A DNA stretch of 64,000 nt from contig NZ_PJIK01000010.1 of the NCBI RefSeq assembly GCF_002929275.1, positions 123,929 through 187,928 of the forward strand, read 5' to 3'. The position numbers and the translations under genes were made by a program. Shown here in pieces: positions 32,443-41,241 of the stretch. Every line of letters starts with the position of its first letter. Positions within the stretch are counted from its first letter, which is position 1. The stretch is from Arthrobacter sp. ZGTC131 (GTDB taxonomy: Bacteria; Actinomycetota; Actinomycetes; Actinomycetales; Micrococcaceae). A model generated the notes under the pieces. The model searched no databases. It was not told the origin of the DNA and saw only the letters and a program-made list of their open reading frames with translations.

Positions 32443-32721
32443 ATGTCCGAACGTACCGCAACCGTCGCCAGCCGCGTAGGCCTGCACGCCCGCCCGGCCG
32501 CTATCTTCGCCGAAGCAGCCGGCGAGTTTGACCTCGACATCACCATCGCCCGTGAAGGTGAGCCGGCAGACGAGGCAATGGATGCAGCCAGCATCCTGTC
32601 CCTCATGAGCCTTGGGGCATCGCACGGTGACGTTGTGGTGCTCCGGGCAGACGGTGAAGGCGCCGACGCCGCCCTCGAACGCCTGGTCCAGATCCTGGAA
32701 ACGGACCACGACGCCGAGTAG
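32443..32721 (+). CDS. ptsH: phosphocarrier protein HPr
   Basis: 92 residues from the ATG at 32443, preceded by AAGGAG. His15 in SRVGLHARPAAIF is the phosphorylation site. AASILSLMSLGASHGD holds the regulatory-site Ser (residue 50, equal to Ser46 of low-GC HPr), although HPr kinase is normally absent in this phylum. It passes phosphate from enzyme I to the IIA domain. It lies 53 bp after fruA in the same operon; enzyme I (ptsI) is not in the window. A long hairpin follows the stop. Confidence 0.95.
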   Translation: MSERTATVASRVGLHARPAAIFAEAAGEFDLDITIAREGEPADEAMDAASILSLMSLGASHGDVVVLRADGEGADAALERLVQILETDHDAE

Positions 32722-32734
32722 GCTTGCCAGTTCT

Positions 32735-32788
32735 ATGGCCGGTTTCCTCCGCAGCACCCGTCAGGGAGTTGCGAAGGAAACCGGCCGT
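32735..32788. terminator. hairpin after ptsH
   Basis: GGCCGGTTTCCT at 32737 pairs perfectly with AGGAAACCGGCC at 32775, with a 26-nt loop. It starts 14 bp after the ptsH stop and marks the end of the fru operon. Confidence 0.65.
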
Positions 32789-32800
32789 AGCCGCTTAAGT

Positions 32801-32812
32801 AAGCAAACTTAG
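32801..32812. promoter_or_regulatory. shared stress-type motif upstream of the SRPBCC gene
   Basis: AAGCAAACTTAG, 112 nt before the GTG at 32924, within an AT-rich stretch (AAGTAAGCAAACTTAGTAG). It matches the sites at 3010, 27893 and 61460. Confidence 0.45.
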
Positions 32813-32923
32813 TAGTTTCTTGTGTTTGTTCGTGAGCCCTACTAGCTTGGATTTGGATAGTGGCATTTGCGGCCCCGCCGTTCGATACCGCCCCGGAGAT
32901 CCGGGCTGAAGGAGGATGACAGA

Positions 32924-33403
32924 GTGGCAACTTTGCAGGAAAGCATCGAAGTCGAAGTTCCCGTCAGCACCGCCTACAACCAGTGGACGCAGTTCGAATC
33001 GTTCCCGCACTTCATGAAGGGCGTCGAATCCGTCGAGCAGATCGACGAGACCTCCCTCCACTTCCGCACTAGCGTGGCTGGCATCAAGCGTGAATTCGAC
33101 GCCCAGATCCTTGAGCAATCGCCGGACCAGTGCATTGCGTGGGTGAGCAAGGACAAACCCCGCCACGCAGGCAAAGTCACGTTCGAAAGCCTGGGCCAGG
33201 ACCTTTGCCGGGTAACCGTGGAACTCGAATGGGAGCCGGAAGGGCTGGTGGAGAGGACCGGCGCCGCCGCCCATGTGGATGAACAGCAGGTCTCCGCCGA
33301 TCTGCTGCGCTTCAAGGAATTTATCGAGTCCCGCGGCATCGAGACCGGCGCCTGGCGCTCGGCAGTTGACCGCGGTGAGGTCGACGCCCCTGACGCTCAC
33401 TGA
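32924..33403 (+). CDS. SRPBCC-family (polyketide cyclase/START-like) protein
   Basis: 159 residues from a GTG preceded by GAAGGAGG. ESIEVEVPVSTAYNQWTQFE opens the SRPBCC helix-grip fold, FPHFMKGVESVEQIDETSLH follows, and VTVELEWEPEGLVERTG is the last sheet before the long C-terminal helix. This SRPBCC subgroup (cyclase/dehydrase-like) binds hydrophobic ligands and is often stress-induced in actinobacteria; the ligand is unknown. It is followed after 24 bp by the small Rho-N protein gene, probably in one transcript. Confidence 0.85.
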   Translation: MATLQESIEVEVPVSTAYNQWTQFESFPHFMKGVESVEQIDETSLHFRTSVAGIKREFDAQILEQSPDQCIAWVSKDKPRHAGKVTFESLGQDLCRVTVELEWEPEGLVERTGAAAHVDEQQVSADLLRFKEFIESRGIETGAWRSAVDRGEVDAPDAH

Positions 33404-33427
33404 CCCCACCAGAAGCCGGAGGTAACC

Positions 33428-33694
33428 ATGCCTGAGAAAAAGAACCCCAGCTTGAAAGACCCGGAACTGTACGAAGAGCTCCGCGAAGACGGGGCCTCGA
33501 AGCAGAAGGCGGCGCGCATTTCCAACGCGGCAGCCAAGAAGGGCCGGTCCGAGGTTGGCCGCAAGGGCGGCAAGTCCGGTGACTACAATGACTGGACCGT
33601 GCCCCAGCTGAAGGCACGAGCCAAGGAAATCGGCCTCAAGGGCTACTCGGGCCAGAAGAAGAGCGAACTCATCTCAGCTCTCAGAAACTCCTGA
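33428..33694 (+). CDS. DUF7218/Rho-N-domain small protein beside ku
   Basis: 88 residues, basic. The N-terminal half ([20 protein letters not shown] and [20 protein letters not shown]) is the conserved DUF7218-like block. [20 protein letters not shown] then reads as a Rho N-terminal/SAP-like helix-extended-loop-helix that binds nucleic acid. GGAGG precedes the ATG. The gene converges on ku with 41 bp between stops. DNA binding fits its neighbourhood, and SAP domains occur fused to some bacterial Ku proteins, but a role in end joining is inference only. Confidence 0.8.
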   Translation: MPEKKNPSLKDPELYEELREDGASKQKAARISNAAAKKGRSEVGRKGGKSGDYNDWTVPQLKARAKEIGLKGYSGQKKSELISALRNS

Positions 33695-33735
33695 GCGGAG
33701 TTCTCATGAGACCGCGGGGCAGGGTGCCCGCTCCC

Positions 33736-34842
33736 TTAGGCGCCCTTCCGCGCTGTCTTCGCGGCCGTCGTCGTTTTCCCGGCGGCAGCCGACTTCGTGG
33801 AGCTGCCGGCCTTGGATGCCGTACCGGTCTTCGACGTGGTACCGGTCTTCGCCGTACCCGTCTTCGCCGTACCCGTCTTGGCTGCTGCACCCGAAGACTT
33901 GGAAGCGGAGCGCGTGGCGCTCTTGGCCGGGGCCTTGGCTTCACTTTCTTCCTCGGCTTCGTCGGTTTTCGCCGCGCGGCTCCTGCCGGATGCACTCCTG
34001 CTTGTCGTTTTGGCCGCGGGTTTGGCCTCCTCGTCGGAGGCCTCTCCCCCGGCCGCTCCCCGCTTCTTCTCGAGGCTGCGTTTGAGGGCCTCCATGAGGT
34101 CGATCACCTCGCCGTTGCCGGACTCGGCGGCCGCCGCTCCGAAGGTCTCCTCGGTATCCAGGGAATCGCCCTTCTCCAGCTTGGCCTCGATGAGCTGGCG
34201 AAGCTGGGCCTGGTAGTCGTCCGTGAACTGCTCAGGCTCGAAGTCGGAAGCCATGGACTCCACCAGCGCCGCAGACATTTCGCGTTCCTGGGCGGAGATG
34301 CGCACCGAAGTTTCGAGGGCCGGGAAAGCGGCCTCGCGCACCTCGTCAGCCCACAGCAGGGCCTGCAGCATCAGGACGTCGTCGCGGATCCGCAACGCCC
34401 CCAGCCGGGTCTTGTCGCGCAGCGCAAACTGCACGATCGCCACCCGGTCTGTGTCCTCGAGCGCCCGGCGCAGCAGCATGTAGGCCTTGGGCGACTTCGA
34501 ATCCGGCTCCAGGTAGTAGCTCTTCTCGAACATGATGGGATCGAGCTGTTCGGCAGGCACGAACTGCACCACGTCGATCTCATGGCTGTTCTCCGCCGGT
34601 ATGGACTTGAGCTCCTCACGGGAAAGGATCACGGTGCGGCCATCGTCCTCGTAGGCCTTGTCGATGTCCGCATAGTCCACAATCGTGCTGCAGACCTCGC
34701 AGCGGCGCTGGTAGCGGATCCGGCCGCCGTCGGCGTTGTGGACCTGATGGAGGCTGATGTCGTGGTCCTCGGTGGCGCTGTAGACCTTTACCGGGACGTT
34801 GACCAGCCCGAACGCAATGGCGCCTTTCCAGATGGCTCTCAT
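33736..34842 (-). CDS. ku: non-homologous end joining protein Ku
   Basis: 368 residues from the ATG at 34842. MRAIWKGAIAFGLVNVPVKV and the Ku core follow (YQRRCEVCSTIVDYADIDKA; VDVVQFVPAEQLDP-like region; FEKSYYLEPDSKSPKAYMLL; DEVREAAFPALETSV). The last 110 residues are a low-complexity Lys/Ala/Thr/Ser tail with a tandem KTGTA motif, like the basic tails of actinobacterial Ku that extend DNA binding. Ku homodimers ring broken ends and recruit LigD. It is divergent from ligD across 40 bp, so the two share a promoter region. Confidence 0.96.
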   Translation of the reverse strand: MRAIWKGAIAFGLVNVPVKVYSATEDHDISLHQVHNADGGRIRYQRRCEVCSTIVDYADIDKAYEDDGRTVILSREELKSIPAENSHEIDVVQFVPAEQLDPIMFEKSYYLEPDSKSPKAYMLLRRALEDTDRVAIVQFALRDKTRLGALRIRDDVLMLQALLWADEVREAAFPALETSVRISAQEREMSAALVESMASDFEPEQFTDDYQAQLRQLIEAKLEKGDSLDTEETFGAAAAESGNGEVIDLMEALKRSLEKKRGAAGGEASDEEAKPAAKTTSRSASGRSRAAKTDEAEEESEAKAPAKSATRSASKSSGAAAKTGTAKTGTAKTGTTSKTGTASKAGSSTKSAAAGKTTTAAKTARKGA

Positions 34843-34882
34843 GAGACAAGTGAACATCACACTGCGCCGGAGGTGAAGCCCC

Positions 34883-37834
34883 GTGGCCGGCGGTAAGGAG
34901 CGAGTCCGGGTGGGCGCCCGGGAATTGACCCTGACAAATCTGGACAAGGTGCTCTATCCGTCCACGGGCACCACCAAGGCGGATGTCCTCACCTACTACG
35001 CTGCCGTGGCGCCCGTGCTCATCCCGGCGGCTGCCAACAGGCCGGCAACTCGCAAGCGGTGGGTCCATGGCGTGGGGACGGCGGAAGAGCCCGGCCAGAT
35101 GTTCTTCCAGAAGAACCTGGACCATTCCACGCCCGGCTGGGTTCCCCGGGCCGCCATCACCCACAAGACCAGCACCAACTACTACCCGCTGGTCAATGAC
35201 CCCGCCACGCTGACGTGGATGGCGCAGATCGCTTCGCTGGAGATCCATGTCCCGCAGTGGCGGGTGGACTCACACGGCATCGCCCTGCCGCCGGACCGGA
35301 TCGTCCTGGACCTCGACCCCGGCGAGGGCGCCGGACTCCCGGAATGCGCGGAGGTGGCCAGGCTGGCGCGGGCCATCCTGAAGGACGTGGGGCTGGATCC
35401 CGTTCCGGTCACCAGCGGCAGCAAGGGCATCCACCTCTACGCCGCCTTGGACGGCACGCAGACCTCGGACCAGATTTCCGATTTCGCCCATGAACTGGCC
35501 CGGGCCCTCGAGTCCGACCACCCGGACCTTGCCGTCAGCGACATGAAGAAGACGCTGAGAACAGGCAAGGTCCTGGTGGACTGGAGCCAGAACAACGCCG
35601 CCAAGACCACCATCGTGCCGTATTCGCTCCGCGGAAGGCTGACCCCTACCGTCGCTGCTCCGCGGACCTGGCGGGAGCTGAGCTCTTCGTCCCTCCGGCA
35701 GCTGGACTACGAGGAGGTCATGCGCCGCGTCCGGGCCGGCAAGGACCCCTTCGCCATCGTCGACGAGATCAGCGGACGCGTGGGGGCCGCCCCGCAGGGC
35801 GCGGCATCCAGCGGCGGGAGCCATGCGCCCGTCCGGCACGGTGCCGGCACCTCCGCGGCCAGTAACCACGGCGAAAAGCCCGACGGCGGCGGACAGTTCG
35901 ATGGCGGCGGACAGTCCGACGGCGGCGCCCGCCGGAGCGGCGGCCATGGGACCGGCGGCCATGGGGATCCGCGTCTGGACAAGTACCGGTCCCTGCGCGA
36001 CCAGGACGAGACGCCGGAGCCATTCACCGCCGAGAAGCACCGCGGTGCCAGGGCCGGGGATGGCGGCGTGGACAGGACCGGGGACAGCACCGCGGACAGG
36101 ACCGGCGGCGACAAGGCCGAACAGAAGGCAGGTGCCGGGGCGCAGGGCGCGAAGGAGATCTTCGTGATCCAGGAGCATCATGCCAGCCGCCTTCACTTCG
36201 ACTTCCGGCTTGAGCACGAGGGCGTCTTGGTCTCCTGGGCCCTGCCCAAAGGCGTTCCGGAGACTGGCTCCAAGAACCACCTGGCCGTCCAGACCGAGGA
36301 CCACCCCATGGACTACGCCGATTTCAAGGGAACCATCCCCAAAGGACAGTACGGAGCCGGCGAGGTAAGCATCTGGGACAAGGGCACCTATGAACTGGAA
36401 AAGTGGGTCAACGGCAGGGAAGTCATCGCCACCCTGACGGGCCGGGAAGGCGGCGGACTGGGCGGGACCCGGAGGTTCGCCCTGATCCATACCGGGCAGG
36501 GCCAGGGCGAGCAGTCACAGTGGCTCATCCACCTCATGGACAAGCCCCACGGAATCCGCGGCAAGCGCAGCGCCCCGCCCTCGGCGGCGGCCCTGGCCAG
36601 GGTGCCCCGGGACGCCGGGCCTCAGGTCGAGGAGCCACGGGACAAGGCGGCGCACGACGAGGCTCCTCGTGACGATGCTTCCCGGGACACGGCACCGCAC
36701 CACGAAGCCCCCCACGCCGCGTCCGCCAAGGGCGCATCGGGCCCGTCCCGGTCCAACAGCACCTCCCCCGCGGCCGCCGGTCCGGCCGCGTCCGCCGCAG
36801 GCCCCTCCACCCCGACCGGCCGTGGCACCTCCACCCAGACTGGCTGTCCCGCCGCGTCCACCGCCGGCGGCGCCATCGTCGAGGACCCGGTCCCGATGCT
36901 GGCAACGGCCGGGACGCCGGCGGATCTCCCCGGCAGCGACTGGCTCTTCGAACTCAAGTGGGACGGGATCAGGGCCCTGGTGGTGGCTGACGGTGAGAAG
37001 ATCCGGCTGCTCAGCCGCAACGGCAACGACATGTCCGCCAGCTACCCGGAGCTTACCGACAGGAGCTGCTGGCCGCCGCAGGACTTCATCGCCGACGGTG
37101 AGATCATCGCCGTCGGGCCCACCGGCAGGCCCGACTTCGGCGTCCTTCAGGGACGGATGAAACTGACCAAACCGGGCGACGTGAAGAGGGCCCGCGCCGC
37201 CATCCCGGTCCGGCTCATGCTCTTTGACCTGCTGGCCGACGGCGGGCGTGACTTACGCCGGCTCCCGCTCGTGCAACGGCGGGAACGCCTCGCGGAGTTC
37301 TACAGCCCGTCGGACTGCCCAGTGGAACTATCCGAGACGTTGGATGAGCGCGTGGACCACATTCTGGACAGCGCCCGCGAGCTTGGCCTTGAAGGCGTGA
37401 TGGCCAAGCGCACGGACAGCCGCTACGTCAGCGGCCAGCGGAGCCGGTCCTGGATCAAGCTCAAGATCGAGCAGACCCAGGAGGTGGTGGTGGGCGGCTG
37501 GCGTCCCGGCAAGGGCGAACGGGGCAACACGGTGGGCTCACTGCTGCTGGGCATACCGGACGGCGAGACGCTCCGCTACGTGGGCCGCGTGGGCAGCGGT
37601 TTCAGCATGCGCGAACTCAAGGAATTGCGGCAAACGATGGACGGGCTGGCACGCAAGAGCTCGCCGTTCGATGACGTGCCGGCTGCGGACGCGGCCGATG
37701 CCCATTGGGTCAGTCCCGCGCTGGTGGGCGAGGTGACCTTCGGCGAGTGGACCGGCAGCGGGAAACTCCGGCATCCCGTGTGGCGCGGCTGGCGGCTGGA
37801 CAAGGAGCCGGAGGACGTCGTCGCCGAGTCTTAA
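34883..37834 (+). CDS. ligD: multidomain ATP-dependent DNA ligase LigD
   Basis: 983 residues from a GTG. Order: polymerase/primase (about 1-300; LTLTNLDKVLYPSTGTTKAD, LDLDPGEGAGLPECAE with the metal Asp pair, VTSGSKGIHLYA), then 3'-phosphoesterase (about 415-570; FVIQEHHASRLHFDFRLEHE, GQYGAGEVSIWDKG), then ligase (about 670-983; FELKWDGIRALVV with adenylated Lys692, DFIADGEIIAVG, EGVMAKRTDSRYV). This order is the mycobacterial/actinobacterial one. Two disordered linkers, rich in Gly/Asp/Arg and in Ala/Pro/His respectively, separate the domains and contain short repeats. It repairs double-strand breaks with Ku. Confidence 0.96.
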   Translation: MAGGKERVRVGARELTLTNLDKVLYPSTGTTKADVLTYYAAVAPVLIPAAANRPATRKRWVHGVGTAEEPGQMFFQKNLDHSTPGWVPRAAITHKTSTNYYPLVNDPATLTWMAQIASLEIHVPQWRVDSHGIALPPDRIVLDLDPGEGAGLPECAEVARLARAILKDVGLDPVPVTSGSKGIHLYAALDGTQTSDQISDFAHELARALESDHPDLAVSDMKKTLRTGKVLVDWSQNNAAKTTIVPYSLRGRLTPTVAAPRTWRELSSSSLRQLDYEEVMRRVRAGKDPFAIVDEISGRVGAAPQGAASSGGSHAPVRHGAGTSAASNHGEKPDGGGQFDGGGQSDGGARRSGGHGTGGHGDPRLDKYRSLRDQDETPEPFTAEKHRGARAGDGGVDRTGDSTADRTGGDKAEQKAGAGAQGAKEIFVIQEHHASRLHFDFRLEHEGVLVSWALPKGVPETGSKNHLAVQTEDHPMDYADFKGTIPKGQYGAGEVSIWDKGTYELEKWVNGREVIATLTGREGGGLGGTRRFALIHTGQGQGEQSQWLIHLMDKPHGIRGKRSAPPSAAALARVPRDAGPQVEEPRDKAAHDEAPRDDASRDTAPHHEAPHAASAKGASGPSRSNSTSPAAAGPAASAAGPSTPTGRGTSTQTGCPAASTAGGAIVEDPVPMLATAGTPADLPGSDWLFELKWDGIRALVVADGEKIRLLSRNGNDMSASYPELTDRSCWPPQDFIADGEIIAVGPTGRPDFGVLQGRMKLTKPGDVKRARAAIPVRLMLFDLLADGGRDLRRLPLVQRRERLAEFYSPSDCPVELSETLDERVDHILDSARELGLEGVMAKRTDSRYVSGQRSRSWIKLKIEQTQEVVVGGWRPGKGERGNTVGSLLLGIPDGETLRYVGRVGSGFSMRELKELRQTMDGLARKSSPFDDVPAADAADAHWVSPALVGEVTFGEWTGSGKLRHPVWRGWRLDKEPEDVVAES

Positions 37835-37915
37835 CGCTGAGCCCCAGCCCTGAGCCTCCCGCCCCAGCCCTGAGCCCCGCCGGGATAGCGATGCGCAAAG
37901 TCATCCCCGACACGC

Positions 37916-37959
37916 AAATGGCCTGGGGACTCCCGGATTCGGGTGTCCCCAAGCCATTT
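37916..37959. terminator. hairpin between ligD and the convergent small gene
   Basis: AAATGGCCTGGGGACTCCCG pairs with its nearly exact complement (two mismatches) around a GATT loop. Runs of A and T at the two ends fit a bidirectional terminator. Confidence 0.8.
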
Positions 37960-37977
37960 GAGCATCCTCAGGCCGGA

Positions 37978-38238
37978 CTACGAAGAGTGCGGCATCTGCG
38001 GGCGGCCGGTCCGGTGGATCGCCGTCACGGCGGCTTCCTGGCCCACACGGCCGTGGCTTGAACCGCGGTCCTTGGGGTGGCGGCGCTTACCGTTGCCGTC
38101 GGGCCACTGCCGGCCTCCGCCCATGGCAGCGGTGACGGCAATGGTTTCCGGGGTGGGCAGCGGCGGCCTATCCATGGATTCCGCCAGGTGTGCGGCCACA
38201 TCCGGCTTGATGGTGGTTCCCTTGTTCTTGTCAGCCAT
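37978..38238 (-). CDS. small basic hypothetical protein
   Basis: 86 residues from the ATG at 38238 (GGAAAGGAAGAA upstream; an ATG at 38274 adds 12 residues). Hydrophilic: MADKNKGTTIKPDVAAHLAE, then SMDRPPLPTPETIAVTAAMG, and a basic Gly/Arg/His-rich second half (GKRRHPKDRGSSHGRVGQEA) ending in HTGRPQMPHSS. No known domain or membrane segment. The composition suggests a disordered nucleic-acid-associated peptide. It shares the terminator with ligD. Confidence 0.6.
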   Translation of the reverse strand: MADKNKGTTIKPDVAAHLAESMDRPPLPTPETIAVTAAMGGGRQWPDGNGKRRHPKDRGSSHGRVGQEAAVTAIHRTGRPQMPHSS

Positions 38239-38573
38239 TTGTTCTTCCTTTCCGCGATGAAATGAAGTGTTCACCCATATGGGCAGTGGTTCCGGTCTAT
38301 CGGCCGGAACCAGAAAAGGTCTCGCACCCGTTCTCAGGCTGCCTCAACTCGGCCGGAAGCTGCGTCCAGCAACGAATCTGTGTTCAGCAACACGGGCAAC
38401 GCGGAGGCATTGCCTCAACAAGCGCGGTATATGTGGTCGGATACGGAAGGCTGGGCACGGCAAAACTCGGCGGGAACCGATGGCTGCCGCGCCGGCCCAT
38501 TACTCAAAGATCAGTGTTCCCATGGCTCCACCATAGGCAGAAACGGGCCGGCCGGGAACCCCACGGCAACCAC
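38239..38573. other. 335-bp intergenic region
   Basis: No convincing gene: plus-strand frames running through it have poor codon use and cross the DUF2231 gene antisense. It contains one tidy hairpin (GGTTCCGG / CCGGAACC at 38288-38311, 8-nt loop) about 50 bp upstream of the small minus-strand gene, which may lie in its leader. Otherwise I see nothing. Confidence 0.4.
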
Positions 38574-39080
38574 TCAATCGTCGGCGCTGCTGCGGAAGGA
38601 TCCTTCCCACACGGCCCTGGATCCCGACTCCCCGATCTGCACCACGGTGAACACTGTGCCGCCGCACAGCACCAGAACCAGCACGACGGCGATCGCACCC
38701 ACTACGCGGGATCCTGCGGTTCCGAGCCGGCTCCGAAGCCCGTCAGCCTGCGTTGCCCCGTACCGGAACCACAGCCATTGCGCCAGAGCCACGAGGAACA
38801 CGCCCACGACCCAGGGCAACAGCGTTCCGCCCAGCTGCATGTGTGCGATGATCCGGGGCGTTGAATCGACCCGCTCCAGAAGCCACGCACCAGCCGCGGC
38901 AGTCACGGGCACCAGGACCAGCGCCACGAGCGCCAGGAGTGGCGTGACGATTCCCAGGCGCCGCCGGGCGGCAGGCCAGACGATGCTGAGCACCACGCAT
39001 AGCGCCGCCAGCGGGACAAAGACCACGGTGGCGTGGACGAGCAACACGTGCATTGGCAGGCCGGTGACCTCGTAGTCCAT
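38574..39080 (-). CDS. DUF2231-family membrane protein
   Basis: 168 residues from the ATG at 39080. MDYEVTGLPMHVLLVHATVV contains the paired His residues of DUF2231 in the first helix. Helices LGIVTPLLALVALVLVPVTA, LPWVVGVFLVALAQWLWF and VVGAIAVVLVLVLCGGTVFT follow, and a periplasmic RIIAHMQLGG is placed between. The family is predicted to be a redox- or heme-linked membrane domain, but no function is established. No partner gene is adjacent; it is divergent from the MHS transporter. Confidence 0.8.
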   Translation of the reverse strand: MDYEVTGLPMHVLLVHATVVFVPLAALCVVLSIVWPAARRRLGIVTPLLALVALVLVPVTAAAGAWLLERVDSTPRIIAHMQLGGTLLPWVVGVFLVALAQWLWFRYGATQADGLRSRLGTAGSRVVGAIAVVLVLVLCGGTVFTVVQIGESGSRAVWEGSFRSSADD

Positions 39081-39508
39081 GCCCAACACCCCTGTCTGCA
39101 AACATCGAACCCTGAAACCCATGTCCCGCGGTACTCGGGCACGGGAGATACCCACTCAGACGAGCACCGGCGTCGAACGGTTCAATCGAAGGGTTGTATC
39201 GCGGCTCCAGACGACATCGCGAAAGGGCCCACAGGGGGCGCAGAATGCGCGAATACGGCGAAAAAGGCCCCGGTAAGGCCGGCTCCAGGAAAAAGTTTGG
39301 TCACGATCCCCCACACCCACGCCTTCCGCAGGATGACGCGGTTAGATCGCCCGAAATATACATCATTTTTTGCTCCCGGCGAGTGCTGAACGGGTGATCA
39401 TACGGCACGAAACTCTCGGTTTCCATGGAAATCGCGTAAAATTGAAGGCCTGCCCGGAGCGGGGCAGCTACAAGTCGCAAGCAAATGACCTCCACAGGAG
39501 TCGCCCAA
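39081..39508. other. 428-bp promoter region of the MHS transporter
   Basis: No gene seen. The last 100 bp look regulatory. TTTCCATGGAAA at 39420-39431 is a perfect 12-bp palindrome, TAAAAT at 39437 is a good -10 box directly after it, and CTGCCC/GGGGCAG forms a small hairpin in the leader. The AT-rich stretch at 39355-39372 (ATATACATCATTTTTTGC) may be an UP-like or curved element. Confidence 0.45.
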
Positions 39509-41122
39509 ATGCCCACGGACCGAAGCACGACCGACTCTTCAGCAGGCGTGAGGAACGCCAGCGGAACCAACCAAGCGGCACCCCAGGGTGTCAAGAAACC
39601 AAAGCTACTCGCACGTCGCCGGCTCAAGGAGTCCGACGTAAATGTCGTAGACCAGCCCATGCTGAAGAAGGCCCTCGGCGGCACGATCGTCGGAAACACC
39701 ATGGAGTGGTACGACGTCGGCGTGTTCGGCTACCTGATCACCACCATGGGACCGGTGTTCCTGCCTGAGGCCGACAAGTCCGTGCAGACCTTGTTCCTAC
39801 TCGGAACCTTCGCCGCCACCTTCATCGCCCGTCCCCTGGGCGGAGTCATCTTCGGCTGGCTCGGCGACAAAATCGGCCGCCAGAAGGTCCTCGCCGCCAC
39901 GCTGATGCTGATGGCCGCGAGTACTTTCGCAGTTGGCCTGCTGCCCGGCTATGCGCAGATCGGAATGTGGGCCGCGGCCCTGCTGGTACTGCTCAAACTG
40001 GTCCAAGGTTTCTCCACCGGTGGCGAGTACGCCGGTGCCACCACCTTTGTGAGCGAATACGCCCCGGACAAGCGCCGCGGCTTCTTCGCCAGCTTCCTCG
40101 ATATGGGAAGCTACCTCGGCTTCGCCCTCGGTGCCGCCCTCGTCTCCGTGCTGCAGCTGACTCTGGGTCAGGGCGCCATGGAAGAGTGGGGCTGGAGGAT
40201 CCCGTTCCTGATTGCCGGTCCGCTCGGCCTGATTGCGGTCTACTTCCGTAGCAAGATTGAGGAATCCCCGCAGTTCCAGGCAACCTTGGATGCCCAGGAA
40301 GAACTCGCCAAGGACGCCACTGCCTCAGACGCCGCAGCGTCCAAGGGCCCGGTGGGCATTGTGAAGGCCTACTGGCGTTCGCTGATCGTCGCCATGATTC
40401 TGGTTGCCGCCGCGAACACCGCCGGCTACGCCCTGACGTCCTACATGCCGACGTACCTCACCGAGTCCAAGGGCTACGACCCTGTTCACGGCACGCTGCT
40501 GACCATCCCCGTCCTGGTCATCATGAGCCTGTGTATACCGCTGACCGGAAAGCTCTCCGACCGCATCGGCCGCCGCCCGGTCCTGTGGATCGGTGCAGTG
40601 AGCACCATCGTGCTGGCTACCCCTGCGTTCCTCCTGATCGGCATCGGCAGCGTCTGGTCGACGCTGGCGGGACTGGCCCTCGTCGCCTTCCCTGTCACGT
40701 TCTACGTGGCGAACCTGGCCTCGGCTCTGCCGGCACAGTTCCCGACTTCCAGCCGTTACGGTGCCATGGGCATCGCCTACAACTTCTCGGTGGCAATCTT
40801 CGGCGGTACCACGCCGTTCATAGTGGCAGCACTGATCACGGCGACGGGCAACGACATGATGCCTGCGTACTACCTGATGGCCACCTCTGCCATCGGAGCT
40901 GTCGCGATCTACTTCCTGAAGGAATCGGCCAACCGTCCGCTGCCGGGCTCCATGCCCAGCGTGGACACGAAGGCTGAGGCCCAGGAGCTCGTGGCCACCC
41001 AGGATGAGAACCCGCTGATTGATCTCGACGAAATGCCGTTCGAGGCCCGGGACGCTGAACTGGATGCAAAGCTGCACGCTGAGCTGGACGCTGAGCTCGA
41101 AAAGGTCACTGCCAAGGCCTAA
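39509..41122 (+). CDS. MFS transporter, MHS/ProP-like
   Basis: 537 residues from the ATG at 39509, chosen because AGGAG lies 8 nt before it; an ATG at 39485 has no site. A 50-residue hydrophilic N-terminus precedes 12 helices. GNTMEWYDVGVFGYLITTMG and FIARPLGGVIFGWLGDKIGR are the MHS signature and motif A, and GGEYAGATTFVSEYAPDKRR the loop after helix 4. ProP-type members import proline/glycine betaine; the C-terminus here (DAELDAKLHAELDAELEKV) is an acidic heptad-like coiled coil, as in osmosensing ProP. An osmolyte role is therefore a reasonable inference. Confidence 0.88.
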   Translation: MPTDRSTTDSSAGVRNASGTNQAAPQGVKKPKLLARRRLKESDVNVVDQPMLKKALGGTIVGNTMEWYDVGVFGYLITTMGPVFLPEADKSVQTLFLLGTFAATFIARPLGGVIFGWLGDKIGRQKVLAATLMLMAASTFAVGLLPGYAQIGMWAAALLVLLKLVQGFSTGGEYAGATTFVSEYAPDKRRGFFASFLDMGSYLGFALGAALVSVLQLTLGQGAMEEWGWRIPFLIAGPLGLIAVYFRSKIEESPQFQATLDAQEELAKDATASDAAASKGPVGIVKAYWRSLIVAMILVAAANTAGYALTSYMPTYLTESKGYDPVHGTLLTIPVLVIMSLCIPLTGKLSDRIGRRPVLWIGAVSTIVLATPAFLLIGIGSVWSTLAGLALVAFPVTFYVANLASALPAQFPTSSRYGAMGIAYNFSVAIFGGTTPFIVAALITATGNDMMPAYYLMATSAIGAVAIYFLKESANRPLPGSMPSVDTKAEAQELVATQDENPLIDLDEMPFEARDAELDAKLHAELDAELEKVTAKA

Positions 41123-41152
41123 TGCGATAACAGCCCCGCACCACGCACTGAC

Positions 41153-41205
41153 GAAGGCCTGTCTGGCGCGCTTCCCCATGGGGAAAGCACGCCGGGCGGG
41201 CCTTC
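41153..41205. terminator. long hairpin after the MHS transporter
   Basis: GAAGGCCTGTCTGGCGCGCT and its complement pair over about 25 bp with a few mismatches, closed at CCCCATGGGG. It starts 31 bp after the stop. Confidence 0.75.
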
Positions 41206-41241
41206 GCTCTGCGCTGTGGTGTTGCGCTGTGCTGCCCTGCG

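Noticed and set aside
33800-33950. KTGTA-type repeats in the ku tail considered as a frameshift or assembly error
   Set aside because: Lys/Ala/Thr-rich basic tails are normal in actinobacterial Ku and the frame is open to a proper stop.
38262-39075. Plus-strand frames of 200-231 codons across the 38.2-39.1 kb region
   Set aside because: Unusual composition (Thr/Ser/Arg/Pro), no family, and they run antisense through the DUF2231 membrane protein.
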